From Pseudomonas pseudonitroreducens (GTDB taxonomy: Bacteria; Pseudomonadota; Gammaproteobacteria; Pseudomonadales; Pseudomonadaceae): a stretch of 64,000 nt of DNA. Within the stretch, counting starts at the first letter, position 1; every line of letters starts with the position of its first letter. This document shows positions 34,592-43,408 of this stretch, piece by piece. Both the position numbers and the translations under genes were made by a program. The stretch spans positions 851,701 through 915,700 of the forward strand of contig NZ_BQHJ01000001.1 in the NCBI RefSeq assembly GCF_021603645.1. Direction: 5' to 3'. A model generated the notes under the pieces. It was not told where the DNA came from. It ran no database searches and was given only the letters and a program-made list of their open reading frames with translations.

Positions 34592-36565
34592 ATGAGCTCA
34601 CCCAGCAAGCCACGGAGCACCCTGAACCCTCCGGTTTTCTACACCAGCGCGGTACTGATCCTGCTGCTGGTGCTGTACGCCGTCCTGTTCAAGCGCCAGG
34701 CGCAGACGCAGTTCGAACACATCCAGCAGTGGATTTTCACCAATGCCAGCTGGTTCTACATCCTCGCGGTCGCGCTGATCCTGATCAGCGTGGTGTTCCT
34801 GGCCATCAGTCGCTATGGCGACATCAAGCTGGGGCCTGACCACAGTGAGCCCGAGTACCGCAGCAGCAGTTGGTTCGCCATGCTGTTTTCCGCCGGAATG
34901 GGCATCGGCCTGATGTTCTTCGGCGTGGCCGAACCGGTGATGCACTTCACCAGCCCGCCAGTGGGTGAGCCGGGAACCGTGGCCGCCGCGCGCGAGGCGA
35001 TGAAGATCACCTTCTTCCACTGGGGCCTGCACGCCTGGGCGATCTACGCCATCGTCGGGCTGATCCTGGCCTACTTCAGCTTTCGCAAGGGCCTGCCGCT
35101 GACCCTGCGCTCGGCGCTCTACCCGCTGATCGGCGAACGCATCCACGGGCCGATCGGCCACGCCGTGGACATCTTTGCGATCCTCGGCACGGTGTTCGGC
35201 GTCGCCACGTCGCTGGGCTATGGCGTGCTGCAGATCAACAGCGGCTTCCACCACCTGTTCGGCCTGCCGGTGAATCCCACCGTGCAGATCATCCTGATCG
35301 CCGTGACCTGCGCACTGGCGACCCTCTCGGTGGCCAGCGGCCTGGACAAGGGCATCCGCATCCTCTCCGAGCTGAACCTGGCGCTGGCCGTGATCCTCAT
35401 GCTGTTCGTCCTGCTCCTCGGGCCGACCGTGTTCCTGCTGCAGACCTACGTGCAGAACACCGGCGCCTATCTCTCCGACATCGTCAACAAGACCTTCAAC
35501 CTGTACGCCTACGAACCGACCGACTGGATCGGCGGCTGGACCTTGCTCTACTGGGGCTGGTGGCTGTCCTGGTCGCCCTTCGTCGGGCTGTTCATCGCGC
35601 GCATCTCGCGCGGGCGAACCATCCGCGAGTTCGTCTGTGGCGTGCTCTTCGTGCCGGCCGGCTTCACCCTGTTGTGGATGACCGTGTTCGGCGACTCGGC
35701 GATCCACATGATCCTCAACGAGGGCGTGACCGACCTCGCGGCGGTGGTCGACCAGGACAGCTCGCTGGCGCTGTTCGCCTTCCTCGAGCACTTCCCGCTG
35801 TCGAGCGTGGTGTCGATGGTCGCCGTGCTGATGGTGGTGGTGTTCTTCGTCACCTCGGCGGACTCCGGCGCGCTGGTGGTGGACATGCTGGCGTCCTCGG
35901 GGCATGCACACTCGCCGTTATGGCAACGCATCTTCTGGTCGGTGAGCATCGGCGTGGTGGCGGTCGCGCTGCTGCTGGCCAACGGACTAAAGGCCCTGCA
36001 GACGGCGACCATCGCCAGTGCGCTGCCGTTCTCGGCGATCCTGCTGGCGTCGATCTGGGGGCTGTTCCGCGCCCTGCACCTGGATGCCACGCGGCGCGGC
36101 CTGCGCCACCAGGCCTTGCCTACGCCGCGCCATGCACCGCACCACGACGGTGGCTGGCAGCGGCGCTTGCGCAACATCGCCATCCGTCCGCGGCGGGCCC
36201 ACGTCACCCGTTTCATTGCCGAAGTCGTGCGCCCGGCCTGCGAGGAAGTGGCCGGCGAGTTGCGCAAGCAGGGGCATGTCGCGCAGGTGCTGGAGCGCGA
36301 GGACGGCCGCGTGGCGCTGGAACTGGCGCAGCCGGGGGAGGGACATTTCCTCTATGAGGTCCGACCGCGGGCCTTCACCAGCCCGAGCTTCGTGATGCTC
36401 GAAGAGGAGGAGGGCGGCGAGGCGCGCAAGTACTTCCGGGCGGAAGTTCACCTGCGCGAAGGCGGGCAGGATTACGACGTCATGGGCTGGACCCGTGACG
36501 ATGTGATCTCCGACATTCTCGACCAGTACGAGCGGCACCTGCACTACCTGCATGTCGTGCGCTGA
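34592..36565 (+). CDS. BCCT-family transporter, BetT-like
   Basis: The 657-residue transporter has 12 helices, the BCCT signature region (GMGIGLMFFGVAEPVMHF and SWSPFVGLFIARISRGRTIR) and a long hydrophilic C-terminal domain (about 500-657) as in BetT choline/proton symporters. The tryptophan-rich WWLSWSPF substrate box supports a quaternary-amine ligand. Choline or betaine uptake is probable, but substrate specificity needs testing. The ATG at 34592 follows AGGAG. No bet genes are adjacent. A bidirectional hairpin follows. Confidence 0.87.
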   Translation: MSSPSKPRSTLNPPVFYTSAVLILLLVLYAVLFKRQAQTQFEHIQQWIFTNASWFYILAVALILISVVFLAISRYGDIKLGPDHSEPEYRSSSWFAMLFSAGMGIGLMFFGVAEPVMHFTSPPVGEPGTVAAAREAMKITFFHWGLHAWAIYAIVGLILAYFSFRKGLPLTLRSALYPLIGERIHGPIGHAVDIFAILGTVFGVATSLGYGVLQINSGFHHLFGLPVNPTVQIILIAVTCALATLSVASGLDKGIRILSELNLALAVILMLFVLLLGPTVFLLQTYVQNTGAYLSDIVNKTFNLYAYEPTDWIGGWTLLYWGWWLSWSPFVGLFIARISRGRTIREFVCGVLFVPAGFTLLWMTVFGDSAIHMILNEGVTDLAAVVDQDSSLALFAFLEHFPLSSVVSMVAVLMVVVFFVTSADSGALVVDMLASSGHAHSPLWQRIFWSVSIGVVAVALLLANGLKALQTATIASALPFSAILLASIWGLFRALHLDATRRGLRHQALPTPRHAPHHDGGWQRRLRNIAIRPRRAHVTRFIAEVVRPACEEVAGELRKQGHVAQVLEREDGRVALELAQPGEGHFLYEVRPRAFTSPSFVMLEEEEGGEARKYFRAEVHLREGGQDYDVMGWTRDDVISDILDQYERHLHYLHVVR

Positions 36566-36567
36566 AG

Positions 36568-36590
36568 CCTGCGGCTGATTCAGCCGCAGG
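36568..36590. terminator. bidirectional hairpin, BCCT gene / LysR gene
   Basis: CCTGCGGC (36568-36575) pairs with GCCGCAGG (36583-36590) around a 7-nt loop, with a further TGA/TCA pairing possible. It overlaps the last codons of the LysR gene and follows the BCCT stop, so it probably terminates both. Confidence 0.55.
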
Positions 36591-37476
36591 GTGCGAGCGC
36601 GGCGGGTTCCAGCGTCTGGCACAAGCGCTCGAAGAGCGTTTCCGCGCATCGTTCTGCGGGGGCGAGCAGGTAGTATCCCGACAGGGTCGAGAGCGTCATT
36701 TTCAGTGGCTGGAGCAGTCTCCCTGCCTGCAGGTCCTTGCGCGCTTCGCTTGCCTCGACCAGCGCGACACCCAGGCCGTCACGGGCAGCCTGGAGGGCCA
36801 TGGCGGGGGCAGCGAAATGGATACCCTGCGTGCCGGGAAGCGCCATGCCGGCGCCGGCCAGCCAGTCTCGCCAGAGACTGCCGTCATCCTCGTGCAGCAG
36901 CCGATGCCGGCGCAGGTCGGCAACGCCACGAATCGTGCTCGCTCCCCGTGATAGTTCGGGGCTGCAGACTGGCACGAGTTGGGTCGGGCGCAGGCAGCGC
37001 CAGTGAAATCCGGCCCACGGCGGTGCCCCATGGAGCACCGCGCAATCCACGCTCTTCCAGTCGATCTCGTCACCGAAGGGGGTGGCGACGATGCTGAGGT
37101 CGAGGCCTCCGGGACAGTCCGCCAGGTCGCCGAGGATCGCGGAGGGCGAGGCGATGGCTGGTGTCGGCGGAAGCGACAGCCTGAGTTTGATCGGCACTGC
37201 CGTGTCGGGCGCGTCGTGCTGGATCGAGTGGATCGCCGCCTGGATCTCGATCATGGCCCTGGAGAGGCGCCTGTGCAGCTGGCTGCCCGTGACGGTCAGG
37301 GCGAGGTGCCGGCCGCGCCGGGCCAGCAGCTCCATGCCCAGGTGGCCCTGGAGGATCTTCACCTGCTGGCTGACGGCTCCCGCGGTCACGTTCAGCTCCC
37401 CCGCGGCGGCGGAAACGCTGCCCAGTCGGGCGACGGCTTCGAAGGCTCTGATGCTGTTGAGCGGTGGCAGGTTCAT
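36580..37476 (-). CDS. LysR-family regulator (GcvA-like)
   Basis: The 298-residue regulator has an N-terminal winged helix (IRAFEAVARLGSVSAAAGEL, then VTAGAVSQQVKILQ, about 9-45) of the GcvA/AmpR subgroup and a periplasmic-binding-like effector domain. The ATG at 37476 is supported by AGGG; the codon at 37500 lacks a ribosome binding site. It lies downstream of the tautomerase gene on the same strand with a 63-bp gap, so it may belong to that operon. Its effector is unknown. Confidence 0.85.
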   Translation of the reverse strand: MNLPPLNSIRAFEAVARLGSVSAAAGELNVTAGAVSQQVKILQGHLGMELLARRGRHLALTVTGSQLHRRLSRAMIEIQAAIHSIQHDAPDTAVPIKLRLSLPPTPAIASPSAILGDLADCPGGLDLSIVATPFGDEIDWKSVDCAVLHGAPPWAGFHWRCLRPTQLVPVCSPELSRGASTIRGVADLRRHRLLHEDDGSLWRDWLAGAGMALPGTQGIHFAAPAMALQAARDGLGVALVEASEARKDLQAGRLLQPLKMTLSTLSGYYLLAPAERCAETLFERLCQTLEPAALAPCG

Positions 37477-37539
37477 GCAAGGTGCCCTGGTGTCTGTCAT
37501 GGAGGAATGGGCCGGCGCGGCCCGACGCCGGCCCTGGGC

Positions 37540-37746
37540 TCAACCGCCCTGGTTGCACTGCTCGTGCTGTTTGACGGAAAGGCCGGCGTGCCCCCAGTCC
37601 GCCGGGTCGACTTCATCGATCACGATGTGGGTCCACGCCGGGTCCTTGTGCAGCACGCGCTCCAGCGTCTGGGTGAACTCGCGGATGATGTCCTGCTTCT
37701 GGCGTTCGGTTGCACCACGGGTGATGCGCAGCGATACGAATGGCAT
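37540..37746 (-). CDS. 4-oxalocrotonate tautomerase-family protein
   Basis: The 68-residue protein begins M-P-F-V, placing the catalytic proline at residue 2 and so at the N-terminus after methionine removal. Its size and PFVSLRITRGATERQKQDII start fit the 4-OT/malonate-semialdehyde-decarboxylase superfamily. It follows the flavoenzyme gene by 3 bp, so the pair are co-translated. A keto-enol or nitro-aci-nitro tautomerase role in the neighbouring pathway is possible but inferred. Confidence 0.8.
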   Translation of the reverse strand: MPFVSLRITRGATERQKQDIIREFTQTLERVLHKDPAWTHIVIDEVDPADWGHAGLSVKQHEQCNQGG

Positions 37747-37749
37747 GGT

Positions 37750-39018
37750 TCAACTCCCGGACCTGGCCGGGGCGCGGCCTTCGCACGCGGCGAGGTGGTC
37801 GTAGCCGGCGCCGGCCAGCGTCCTGTGCAGGGCGCGGCGGCGGATGCCCATGTTGCCGCCGTCGTACAACGGGAAGGCCACGGCATCCTGGAGCAGGCGG
37901 GCAAACGGCATTTCGTCGGCGTAGCTTTCGATTCCCACCAGTCGCATCGCGTCGTACACCACCTGTACGGCCTGCTCGGAGCAATACACCTTGGCCATCA
38001 CCGCCAGCTCGGTGCCTTCGCCCTGGGTCGTATCGAAGTAGTGCGCGGCCTTCCAGGTCAGGTAGCGGGACGCTTCCAGGCGCATCTTCATGTCGGCCAG
38101 CATGTAGCCGACGTTCTGGTGTTCGATGATCGGGACCGAACCGTTGCGGCGGTCGGACTTGGCGAACGCCAGGGCCGCCTCGAAGGCCTGGCGCATCACG
38201 CAGACGGCTTCGGCGGCAACCCCTACGCCGGAGCCGGCGAAGGTCTGGGCGAGAATCTGCACGCCGTCACCGGGCTTGCCGATCATGTTCTCCAGCGGCA
38301 CGCGGACCTGGTCGAAGCGGATCCGAGGCGACGGCGTGGCCCGATGGCCCATGGTATCCAGCCCCTTGCCGAAGGACAGGCCGCGGGTGGGGCGGGGCAC
38401 GGCGAAGATCGCCAGGGACTCGGCGGCAGGAGCGCTCGGATCGGTTCGTGCGGAAACCACGAACAGGTCGGCCCCTTCACCTTCCCAGCCCCAGCCATTG
38501 GTGATGAAGAATTTCTCGCCGGAAATCACCCATTCATCGCCGTCCCGGTAAGCGAACGTCTGCGAGCCCGAGCTTGGGTCCGGATCATCGAAGTTGGCGG
38601 TACCGCCGACTTCACTGAAGGCCAGCGCGGCCAGCGGGGCGCCGTCGTCGGTGAGGAAGGGCGCGAGGAATTTCTCGCGCTGCGCAGGAGTGCCGTGGCT
38701 GATGATGGGAGACAGGGCCAGCGCGCAGGAGAACAGCGCGCAAGTGACGTTGACGTCGCCCAGCGAGGCCTCTTCGCCGCTGATGACCATGTCCAGAAGC
38801 CCGCGGTAGGTGCCGCCATCCTTCTCGGGAATGATCGATTTCATGAAACCGGCGCGGACCATTTCCCGGAAGAAGGGTTTGATCGCCCCGACGCGCTGCT
38901 CCGGCGTATCGAAGGGGGCAATGGCTGCGGCGACCCCGGAAAGGTGGGTGAGGGCGAAGTCGCGCATCGCTTCCCTCGCGGCGAGCTGCTCGCGGGTCAG
39001 CGTGAAATCTACCGGCAT
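37750..39018 (-). CDS. acyl-CoA dehydrogenase-fold flavoenzyme, nitroalkane-oxidase-like
   Basis: The 422-residue protein has the full acyl-CoA dehydrogenase fold: an N-terminal helical domain, a FAD-binding middle beta domain (ALAFSEVGGTANF; EWVISGEKFFITNGW) and a C-terminal helical domain. The usual catalytic Glu of YEG is replaced by Asp in LYDGGNMGIRRR (D386), and an Arg lies seven residues later (R393). That is the same arrangement as Asp402/Arg409 of fungal nitroalkane oxidase. The ATG at 39018 has GAGG upstream. It precedes the tautomerase gene by 3 bp. Ordinary acyl-CoA oxidation remains possible. Confidence 0.75.
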   Translation of the reverse strand: MPVDFTLTREQLAAREAMRDFALTHLSGVAAAIAPFDTPEQRVGAIKPFFREMVRAGFMKSIIPEKDGGTYRGLLDMVISGEEASLGDVNVTCALFSCALALSPIISHGTPAQREKFLAPFLTDDGAPLAALAFSEVGGTANFDDPDPSSGSQTFAYRDGDEWVISGEKFFITNGWGWEGEGADLFVVSARTDPSAPAAESLAIFAVPRPTRGLSFGKGLDTMGHRATPSPRIRFDQVRVPLENMIGKPGDGVQILAQTFAGSGVGVAAEAVCVMRQAFEAALAFAKSDRRNGSVPIIEHQNVGYMLADMKMRLEASRYLTWKAAHYFDTTQGEGTELAVMAKVYCSEQAVQVVYDAMRLVGIESYADEMPFARLLQDAVAFPLYDGGNMGIRRRALHRTLAGAGYDHLAACEGRAPARSGS

Positions 39019-39183
39019 GCTGGTTACCTCTTGTTCTGGTTGGCCTCCTGGCTGCCGGAGCGGCCACCGAGGGGGCGGGCAAGACACGAAAGTGCGCCGC
39101 AGCTACGCCTGTCAGATGGCGGCTGCCGCGGTCCTGGGCAGGATAGGAATGATCGGAAGTGCGATATATCCCGAAGTTGAGAA

Positions 39184-39211
39184 GCTGGCTTCAGGACTTC
39201 CTGAAGCCAGC
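39184..39211 (-). terminator. terminator after the second LysR gene
   Basis: GCTGGCTTCAGG (39184-39195) and CCTGAAGCCAGC (39200-39211) form a perfect 12-bp stem with a 4-nt loop. On the minus strand it follows the LysR gene ending at 39283 and is followed by a moderately T-rich stretch. Confidence 0.7.
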
Positions 39212-39282
39212 CGGTCGCGACGCGGCAGCGAGCCGGGCGCAGGGCGCCGGCTCAGGGCGCGGTTTGGCGGGAGGGGAGGTGA

Positions 39283-40188
39283 TCAGTGCTGGTCGGCGGT
39301 GTGGACGTGCAACAGGTCCTCGATGAACGCCTGCGCGGCTTCGCTCTGCGGATGGGCGTTGCTGGTGATCATGCTGTGCTGCACATCCTGTCGCATCAGC
39401 TCCGGCAGCAGGACACGCATACGCCCCTGGGCAATCCAGGGTTCTGCGCAATGCAGCGGCAGGAAGCCCAGGTGCGTGCCGGCCAGTATCGCGTGGATCA
39501 CTGCCTCGAGATGGTAGGCGGTCGCGCTGGAGGTGCTGGGGGTGACCATGCTTTCAAGGTCGGCGGAGAGAAACCCATAGGTGATCCAGTCTGCTTCCTG
39601 CAGGTCGACGGGCTGGATGGCCTGGTTGCCGAACAGCGGGTGCGATGCGCCGCAGAAGATGCCCACGCTTTCCCTGTAGAGGTTCCGGTAGGTCAGGTTG
39701 GGCAGGGTCCGGTTGAAGTAGGAGATGGCTATGTCGATCTGCCTGTCGATCACCGCGACTTCGAGCTCGGCGGGAGAGTTGACGAACAGGTGCAGGTGCG
39801 CGCTGTGCTGGCGCCGGTAGAAGCGTGCGATGGCCGCGTCGATGTGGGCGCTGGCCAGTGTGGAGATGTTGTCCGCCAGGCCGATGTAGACATCCCCCAT
39901 CAACTTGCCCGACAACAGCTGGGCCTGGTCCTTGAACTGGTCCAGGGCGTCGAAGATCCTCGATGCTGCGGCGAGAATCGCCTGGCCTTTCGGCGTGACG
40001 CTGAAACCGGCCTTGCCGCGCTCGCAGACCCGATAGCCCAGGCGCTTTTCCAACGCTGAAATCTGCATGCTGATGTTCGAGTGGCTGATGTTCAGCTCGG
40101 CCTGGGCGGCGGTGAAGCCACCGCAGCGCACCACTGCCGCGAACAGCCGCAGTAGTTTCAGGTCCATGTCGGAGACGTTTCGGAGCAT
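39283..40188 (-). CDS. LysR-family regulator
   Basis: The 301-residue regulator has the LysR winged helix (LRLFAAVVRCGGFTAAQAEL, then SHSNISMQISALEKRLGYRVC) and a co-inducer domain. The start is uncertain: ATG 40188 or ATG 40167 (MDLKLLRL), neither with a strong ribosome binding site. It is divergent from the NCS1 permease gene, with a perfect 12-bp palindrome in the shared region. It probably regulates that permease and perhaps the flavoenzyme/tautomerase pair. Confidence 0.85.
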   Translation of the reverse strand: MLRNVSDMDLKLLRLFAAVVRCGGFTAAQAELNISHSNISMQISALEKRLGYRVCERGKAGFSVTPKGQAILAAASRIFDALDQFKDQAQLLSGKLMGDVYIGLADNISTLASAHIDAAIARFYRRQHSAHLHLFVNSPAELEVAVIDRQIDIAISYFNRTLPNLTYRNLYRESVGIFCGASHPLFGNQAIQPVDLQEADWITYGFLSADLESMVTPSTSSATAYHLEAVIHAILAGTHLGFLPLHCAEPWIAQGRMRVLLPELMRQDVQHSMITSNAHPQSEAAQAFIEDLLHVHTADQH

Positions 40189-40850
40189 GCCGGGTATGCC
40201 TGGGGTTCTGGTCAGCGAGGACGATCTGCATCCCTGTCGCCAGGGCCGCCCATGAGTATCGGCTGCGCCGCGGCTGATGCCAACCGACGCGGAACCCCCG
40301 CTGAACCCTCCGGCCGCTGAATTTTCGCCGCCGTTTCAGTTTTTCTAAAACCAGCGTGTTCGCGGTTTTAGAAAAGCTGGCATTCCAGGCTCGTTACGGT
40401 AGCCGCGAGGACCGAGCACGACGTCATCGATGCTGCCAATGACGCCCGCTCTGCAGGTGTTTTTCAGATTAAAGCCTTTTTAAATCATGTGGTTGCGCTC
40501 ATTCGTCCGGCCTGAATGGCCACGGATAGAAGCGCTCGCCTGGTTTGCGAATCTCTGAAGTAATTGTTTGGGCGCACTGATTTTTCACCCCGCGACCCCA
40601 GGGGCAAACTGAGTTCGCCCGGGTCGGAATCCGCGTGGCGCCAGCTCGGCGGTGGCAGGTTGCAATTCAATCAAGGCTGCCCCGTCTCGACGCTTCTGCT
40701 GCCGTCACGATCCGTGCCCTTGCGACGCTTCGCTTCGCCGACCCGGCTGCCCAGTCGAGTCGGAAACAGGCCAGCCACTTGCGTGCCGCACAGCGGTCTC
40801 CTGCGTTGCCGTCGTGCCCTTACAACTACAAGAATCAGGTAATTCATGCC
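40189..40850. other. long divergent intergenic region, LysR / NCS1 permease
   Basis: This 660-bp region is unusually AT-rich between about 40320 and 40520. It holds the 12-bp palindrome at 40341-40375 and an AT-rich stretch near 40460-40495 that could contain a promoter. The permease frame stays open upstream to 40635, but the ATG at 40851 is the first that gives a normal N-terminus. I see no other gene. Confidence 0.5.
40341..40375. promoter_or_regulatory. LysR-type palindrome
   Basis: TTTTCTAAAACC (40341-40352) and GGTTTTAGAAAA (40364-40375) are perfect 12-bp arms around an 11-bp spacer, AT-rich with a T/A-ended core like LysR-type recognition sites. The palindrome lies between the divergent LysR and permease genes, about 150 bp from the regulator start. 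Confidence 0.7.
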
Positions 40851-42278
40851 ATGAGCGACAATCAGCCAGGCGGGGCCATGCGTCCCGTCATCGAAGTCCG
40901 TTCAATCGACTATGTGCCGCGCAACGAGCGCCATGGAAAGGTCTGGCACCAGGGGCCGTTCTGGTTCGCCGGCAACTTCGTGATCATGACGCTGATGATC
41001 GGATTCATCGGCCCTTCGCTGTCCCTCGGGGCATTCTATTCGGTGCTGGCGATCCTCCTGGGCGTTGCCTTCGGAACCCTGTTCATGGCCTTCCACGCCA
41101 ACCAGGGGCCGACCATGGGGTTGCCTCAGATGATCCAGTCGCGTGCCCAGTTCGGTGTGCGCGGAGTCGTCCTGCCGTTGCTCGCCGTGTACTTCTGCTA
41201 CACGGGGTTCAACGTGTTCAATGCCATCCTTGCGACCGATGCGGTGCAGACCGTTGTCGCCGGGCCGCGCGAGCCCTGGTACTTCGTCTGGACCCTGGCA
41301 GCCGCGGTGATCGCCATCTTCGGGCATGATCTGCTGCACCGCTTCCAGCGCTGGTTGACCTACCTGATCGTCACCGTCTACGCACTCCTGTCCGTCGCCG
41401 CGGTGATCTATCTCACCCCCGATGCCGCCGTGAAGGGCGCCGGCTTTTCCCTGGACGCGTTCCTCGTCCAGCTGGGCGCCGCCGCGGGTTACCAGATCAG
41501 CTACTCGGTCTATGTCTCGGACTACTCGCGTTACCTGCCGCACGACACGCCGGCACGCAGGATCATCACCTGGACCTACCTGGGGGCGCTGATCTCCGCC
41601 GTATGGATGATGTCCCTGGGGGCGCTGATCGCTTCGGCGCTGCCGGAGCCCAGCGCCATTGGCAGCCTGCGCGAGATCGGCAACCGACTGATGCCGGGCT
41701 TCGGAACCTTTGCCGTGCTTGTCTCCGTGCCGGCCATCCTCGGCATCATGGCGGTCAACTTCTACGGTGCGATGCTCACCAGCATCACCGCGCTGGATGC
41801 GTTCCGCAGCATCGCTCCCACCCTGAAGAGCCGTGTGCTGGGGATCGCGCTGGCCGCACTGATTGCCCTGGCCATCAGCCTGGCGATTCCGGACAGGTAC
41901 ATGGCCACCTTCAACACCTTCATCATGATGATGCTCTACGCACTGATCCCCTGGACCGCCGTCAATCTGGTCGATTTCTATTGCGTCCGTCGCGGCCATT
42001 ACGCGATCAGCGAGATATTCAATCCCGACGGCATCTACGGGAAGTGGTCAGGGAACGGGCTCAGCGCCTACTTCCTGGGGATTCTCGCCATGGTTCCGTT
42101 CATGTCCCTGAGCTTCTACGTCGGGCCGGGAGCGCAGGCACTCGGCGGCGCGGACATCACCTTCGTGGTCGGCCTGGCAGTGTCGGGCCTGGCTTACTTC
42201 CTCATCGCCAAGCGCCGCTGCAGCACGGAGGAATGGCGGAGGGTCCGGGAAAGCGAAGTGATGCTGGAGGGGCGCTGA
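40851..42278 (+). CDS. NCS1-family permease (nucleobase/allantoin/hydantoin type)
   Basis: The 475-residue inner-membrane protein has 12 predicted helices and NCS1 features: the N-terminal IDYVPRNERHGKVWHQGPFW loop, MGLPQMIQSRAQFGVRG in the early part and a later SVYVSDYSRYLP segment. The family imports cytosine, purines, allantoin, hydantoins or thiamine precursors with protons or sodium. It is divergent from the LysR gene and lies near the nitroalkane-oxidase-like enzyme, so it may import that pathway's substrate. The exact ligand cannot be read from sequence. Confidence 0.85.
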   Translation: MSDNQPGGAMRPVIEVRSIDYVPRNERHGKVWHQGPFWFAGNFVIMTLMIGFIGPSLSLGAFYSVLAILLGVAFGTLFMAFHANQGPTMGLPQMIQSRAQFGVRGVVLPLLAVYFCYTGFNVFNAILATDAVQTVVAGPREPWYFVWTLAAAVIAIFGHDLLHRFQRWLTYLIVTVYALLSVAAVIYLTPDAAVKGAGFSLDAFLVQLGAAAGYQISYSVYVSDYSRYLPHDTPARRIITWTYLGALISAVWMMSLGALIASALPEPSAIGSLREIGNRLMPGFGTFAVLVSVPAILGIMAVNFYGAMLTSITALDAFRSIAPTLKSRVLGIALAALIALAISLAIPDRYMATFNTFIMMMLYALIPWTAVNLVDFYCVRRGHYAISEIFNPDGIYGKWSGNGLSAYFLGILAMVPFMSLSFYVGPGAQALGGADITFVVGLAVSGLAYFLIAKRRCSTEEWRRVRESEVMLEGR

Positions 42279-42586
42279 GCTGGAGAGGAGGCGAATGTCG
42301 CCGCTTGTTCCGGGCCTTTGCGCGCAGTGTTTCCGCGCCGCGATGTGTACGCCGGCACTCGCAAGCGTGCCGTTCAGATGCCTGGTGGATTCTGCCGCGC
42401 GAAGTTGACCGGGGTGCGTAAGCCGCGGCGAGTCTCCCAGGCATCAGCGGATATCTTCGGCAGCCAGAATCTCCCCAACTCCCCGTCTACACTCACCTGG
42501 CTTCACGCGTCGACGGGGCTCTCAGGGCCGGACTTCCCACGGATCGGCCCTGGAGATCATCTGCAAATCGAGGAGACTCTTCCTGC
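42279..42586 (+). other. intergenic region without a supported gene
   Basis: About 308 bp lie between the NCS1 permease and the second DUF3313 gene. No convincing open frame, hairpin or repeat was found; the 3' part should contain the DUF3313 promoter. A good ribosome binding site (GAGGAG) is present at its end. Confidence 0.45.
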
Positions 42587-43357
42587 ATGGCGACTCATTT
42601 CAGTTCACTGTTTCTTTGCAGCGCGCTGGTCATTCTCTCCGGCTGCGCTTCGACAGCTCAGCCCGGAAGAAGCACGCCGCTGGGCTCGGATGTGCATGGT
42701 TCGGGCTTCATGCCGGACGTCTACCCGCTGATGAAACCAGGCAAGGACGGCGAATCCCTGCTGCTGTACCGCAACCCGAAATTCGCCGCAGCGGCGGATT
42801 TCTCGCGCTACAGGAAAATCTACCTGGACCCGGTGAAGCTCTATGGCGGTCCCGACTCCAAGCTGCACAGTACGCCGAAGGAACAGAACACGGTGATCGC
42901 CCAGGGGCTCTACGATCAGTTGCATGAGCAACTGGGCAAGGACTACCAGATGGTCGACCAGGCAGGCCCGGACACCCTGCAGGTGTCCGTCGCGATCGTT
43001 GATGCGGAAGAGGCCGACACCTCGGCCAAGGCGATTTCCTATGTGCCGATTCCGCTCGGCCTTCCGGGCGCCAAGCTGACCGCCATGCAGACCATGACCC
43101 ATACCCAGGGCAAGCCGCCTTTCGCCGGGCAGGTGACGGTGGAAGGGAAGGTGACGGATTCGGCGTCGGGCGAAGTGGTTGCCGCGATGATCGATCGCCG
43201 CGTGGGTGCGCGCAAACCCATCATCGGCCTGTTCGAGAGCGGCACCTACGACTCCTGGAGCGATGTGTCCGAGGCCGAACGCTATTGGGCCGAGCAGGTT
43301 CGCTATCGGTTCTGCGAGCGCCGTGGGGCGAGTGATTGCAAGGCGGCCAGCGAGTAG
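42587..43357 (+). CDS. DUF3313-family lipoprotein (second copy)
   Basis: The 256-residue lipoprotein has a signal ending VILSGCASTAQ (cysteine near residue 20). Its mature domain resembles the DUF3313 protein at 13002, with YRKIYLDPVKLYGGPDSK equivalent to the VSQFTSVYVEPSQLYP region there, and a C-terminal WAEQVRYRFCERRGA helix. It is convergent with the DUF1254 gene and separated from it by a strong hairpin. Function unknown. Confidence 0.75.
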   Translation: MATHFSSLFLCSALVILSGCASTAQPGRSTPLGSDVHGSGFMPDVYPLMKPGKDGESLLLYRNPKFAAAADFSRYRKIYLDPVKLYGGPDSKLHSTPKEQNTVIAQGLYDQLHEQLGKDYQMVDQAGPDTLQVSVAIVDAEEADTSAKAISYVPIPLGLPGAKLTAMQTMTHTQGKPPFAGQVTVEGKVTDSASGEVVAAMIDRRVGARKPIIGLFESGTYDSWSDVSEAERYWAEQVRYRFCERRGASDCKAASE

Positions 43358-43369
43358 CTTGTCGGGTGT

Positions 43370-43404
43370 ATTCCCCTGCAGCCGTCGGGATGCAGGGGAA
43401 TTTT
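43370..43404. terminator. bidirectional intrinsic terminator
   Basis: ATTCCCCTGCA (43370-43380) pairs perfectly with TGCAGGGGAAT (43391-43401) around a 10-nt loop, followed by T residues on the plus strand. It serves the DUF3313 and DUF1254 genes, which converge on it. Confidence 0.8.
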
Positions 43405-43408
43405 CCGG

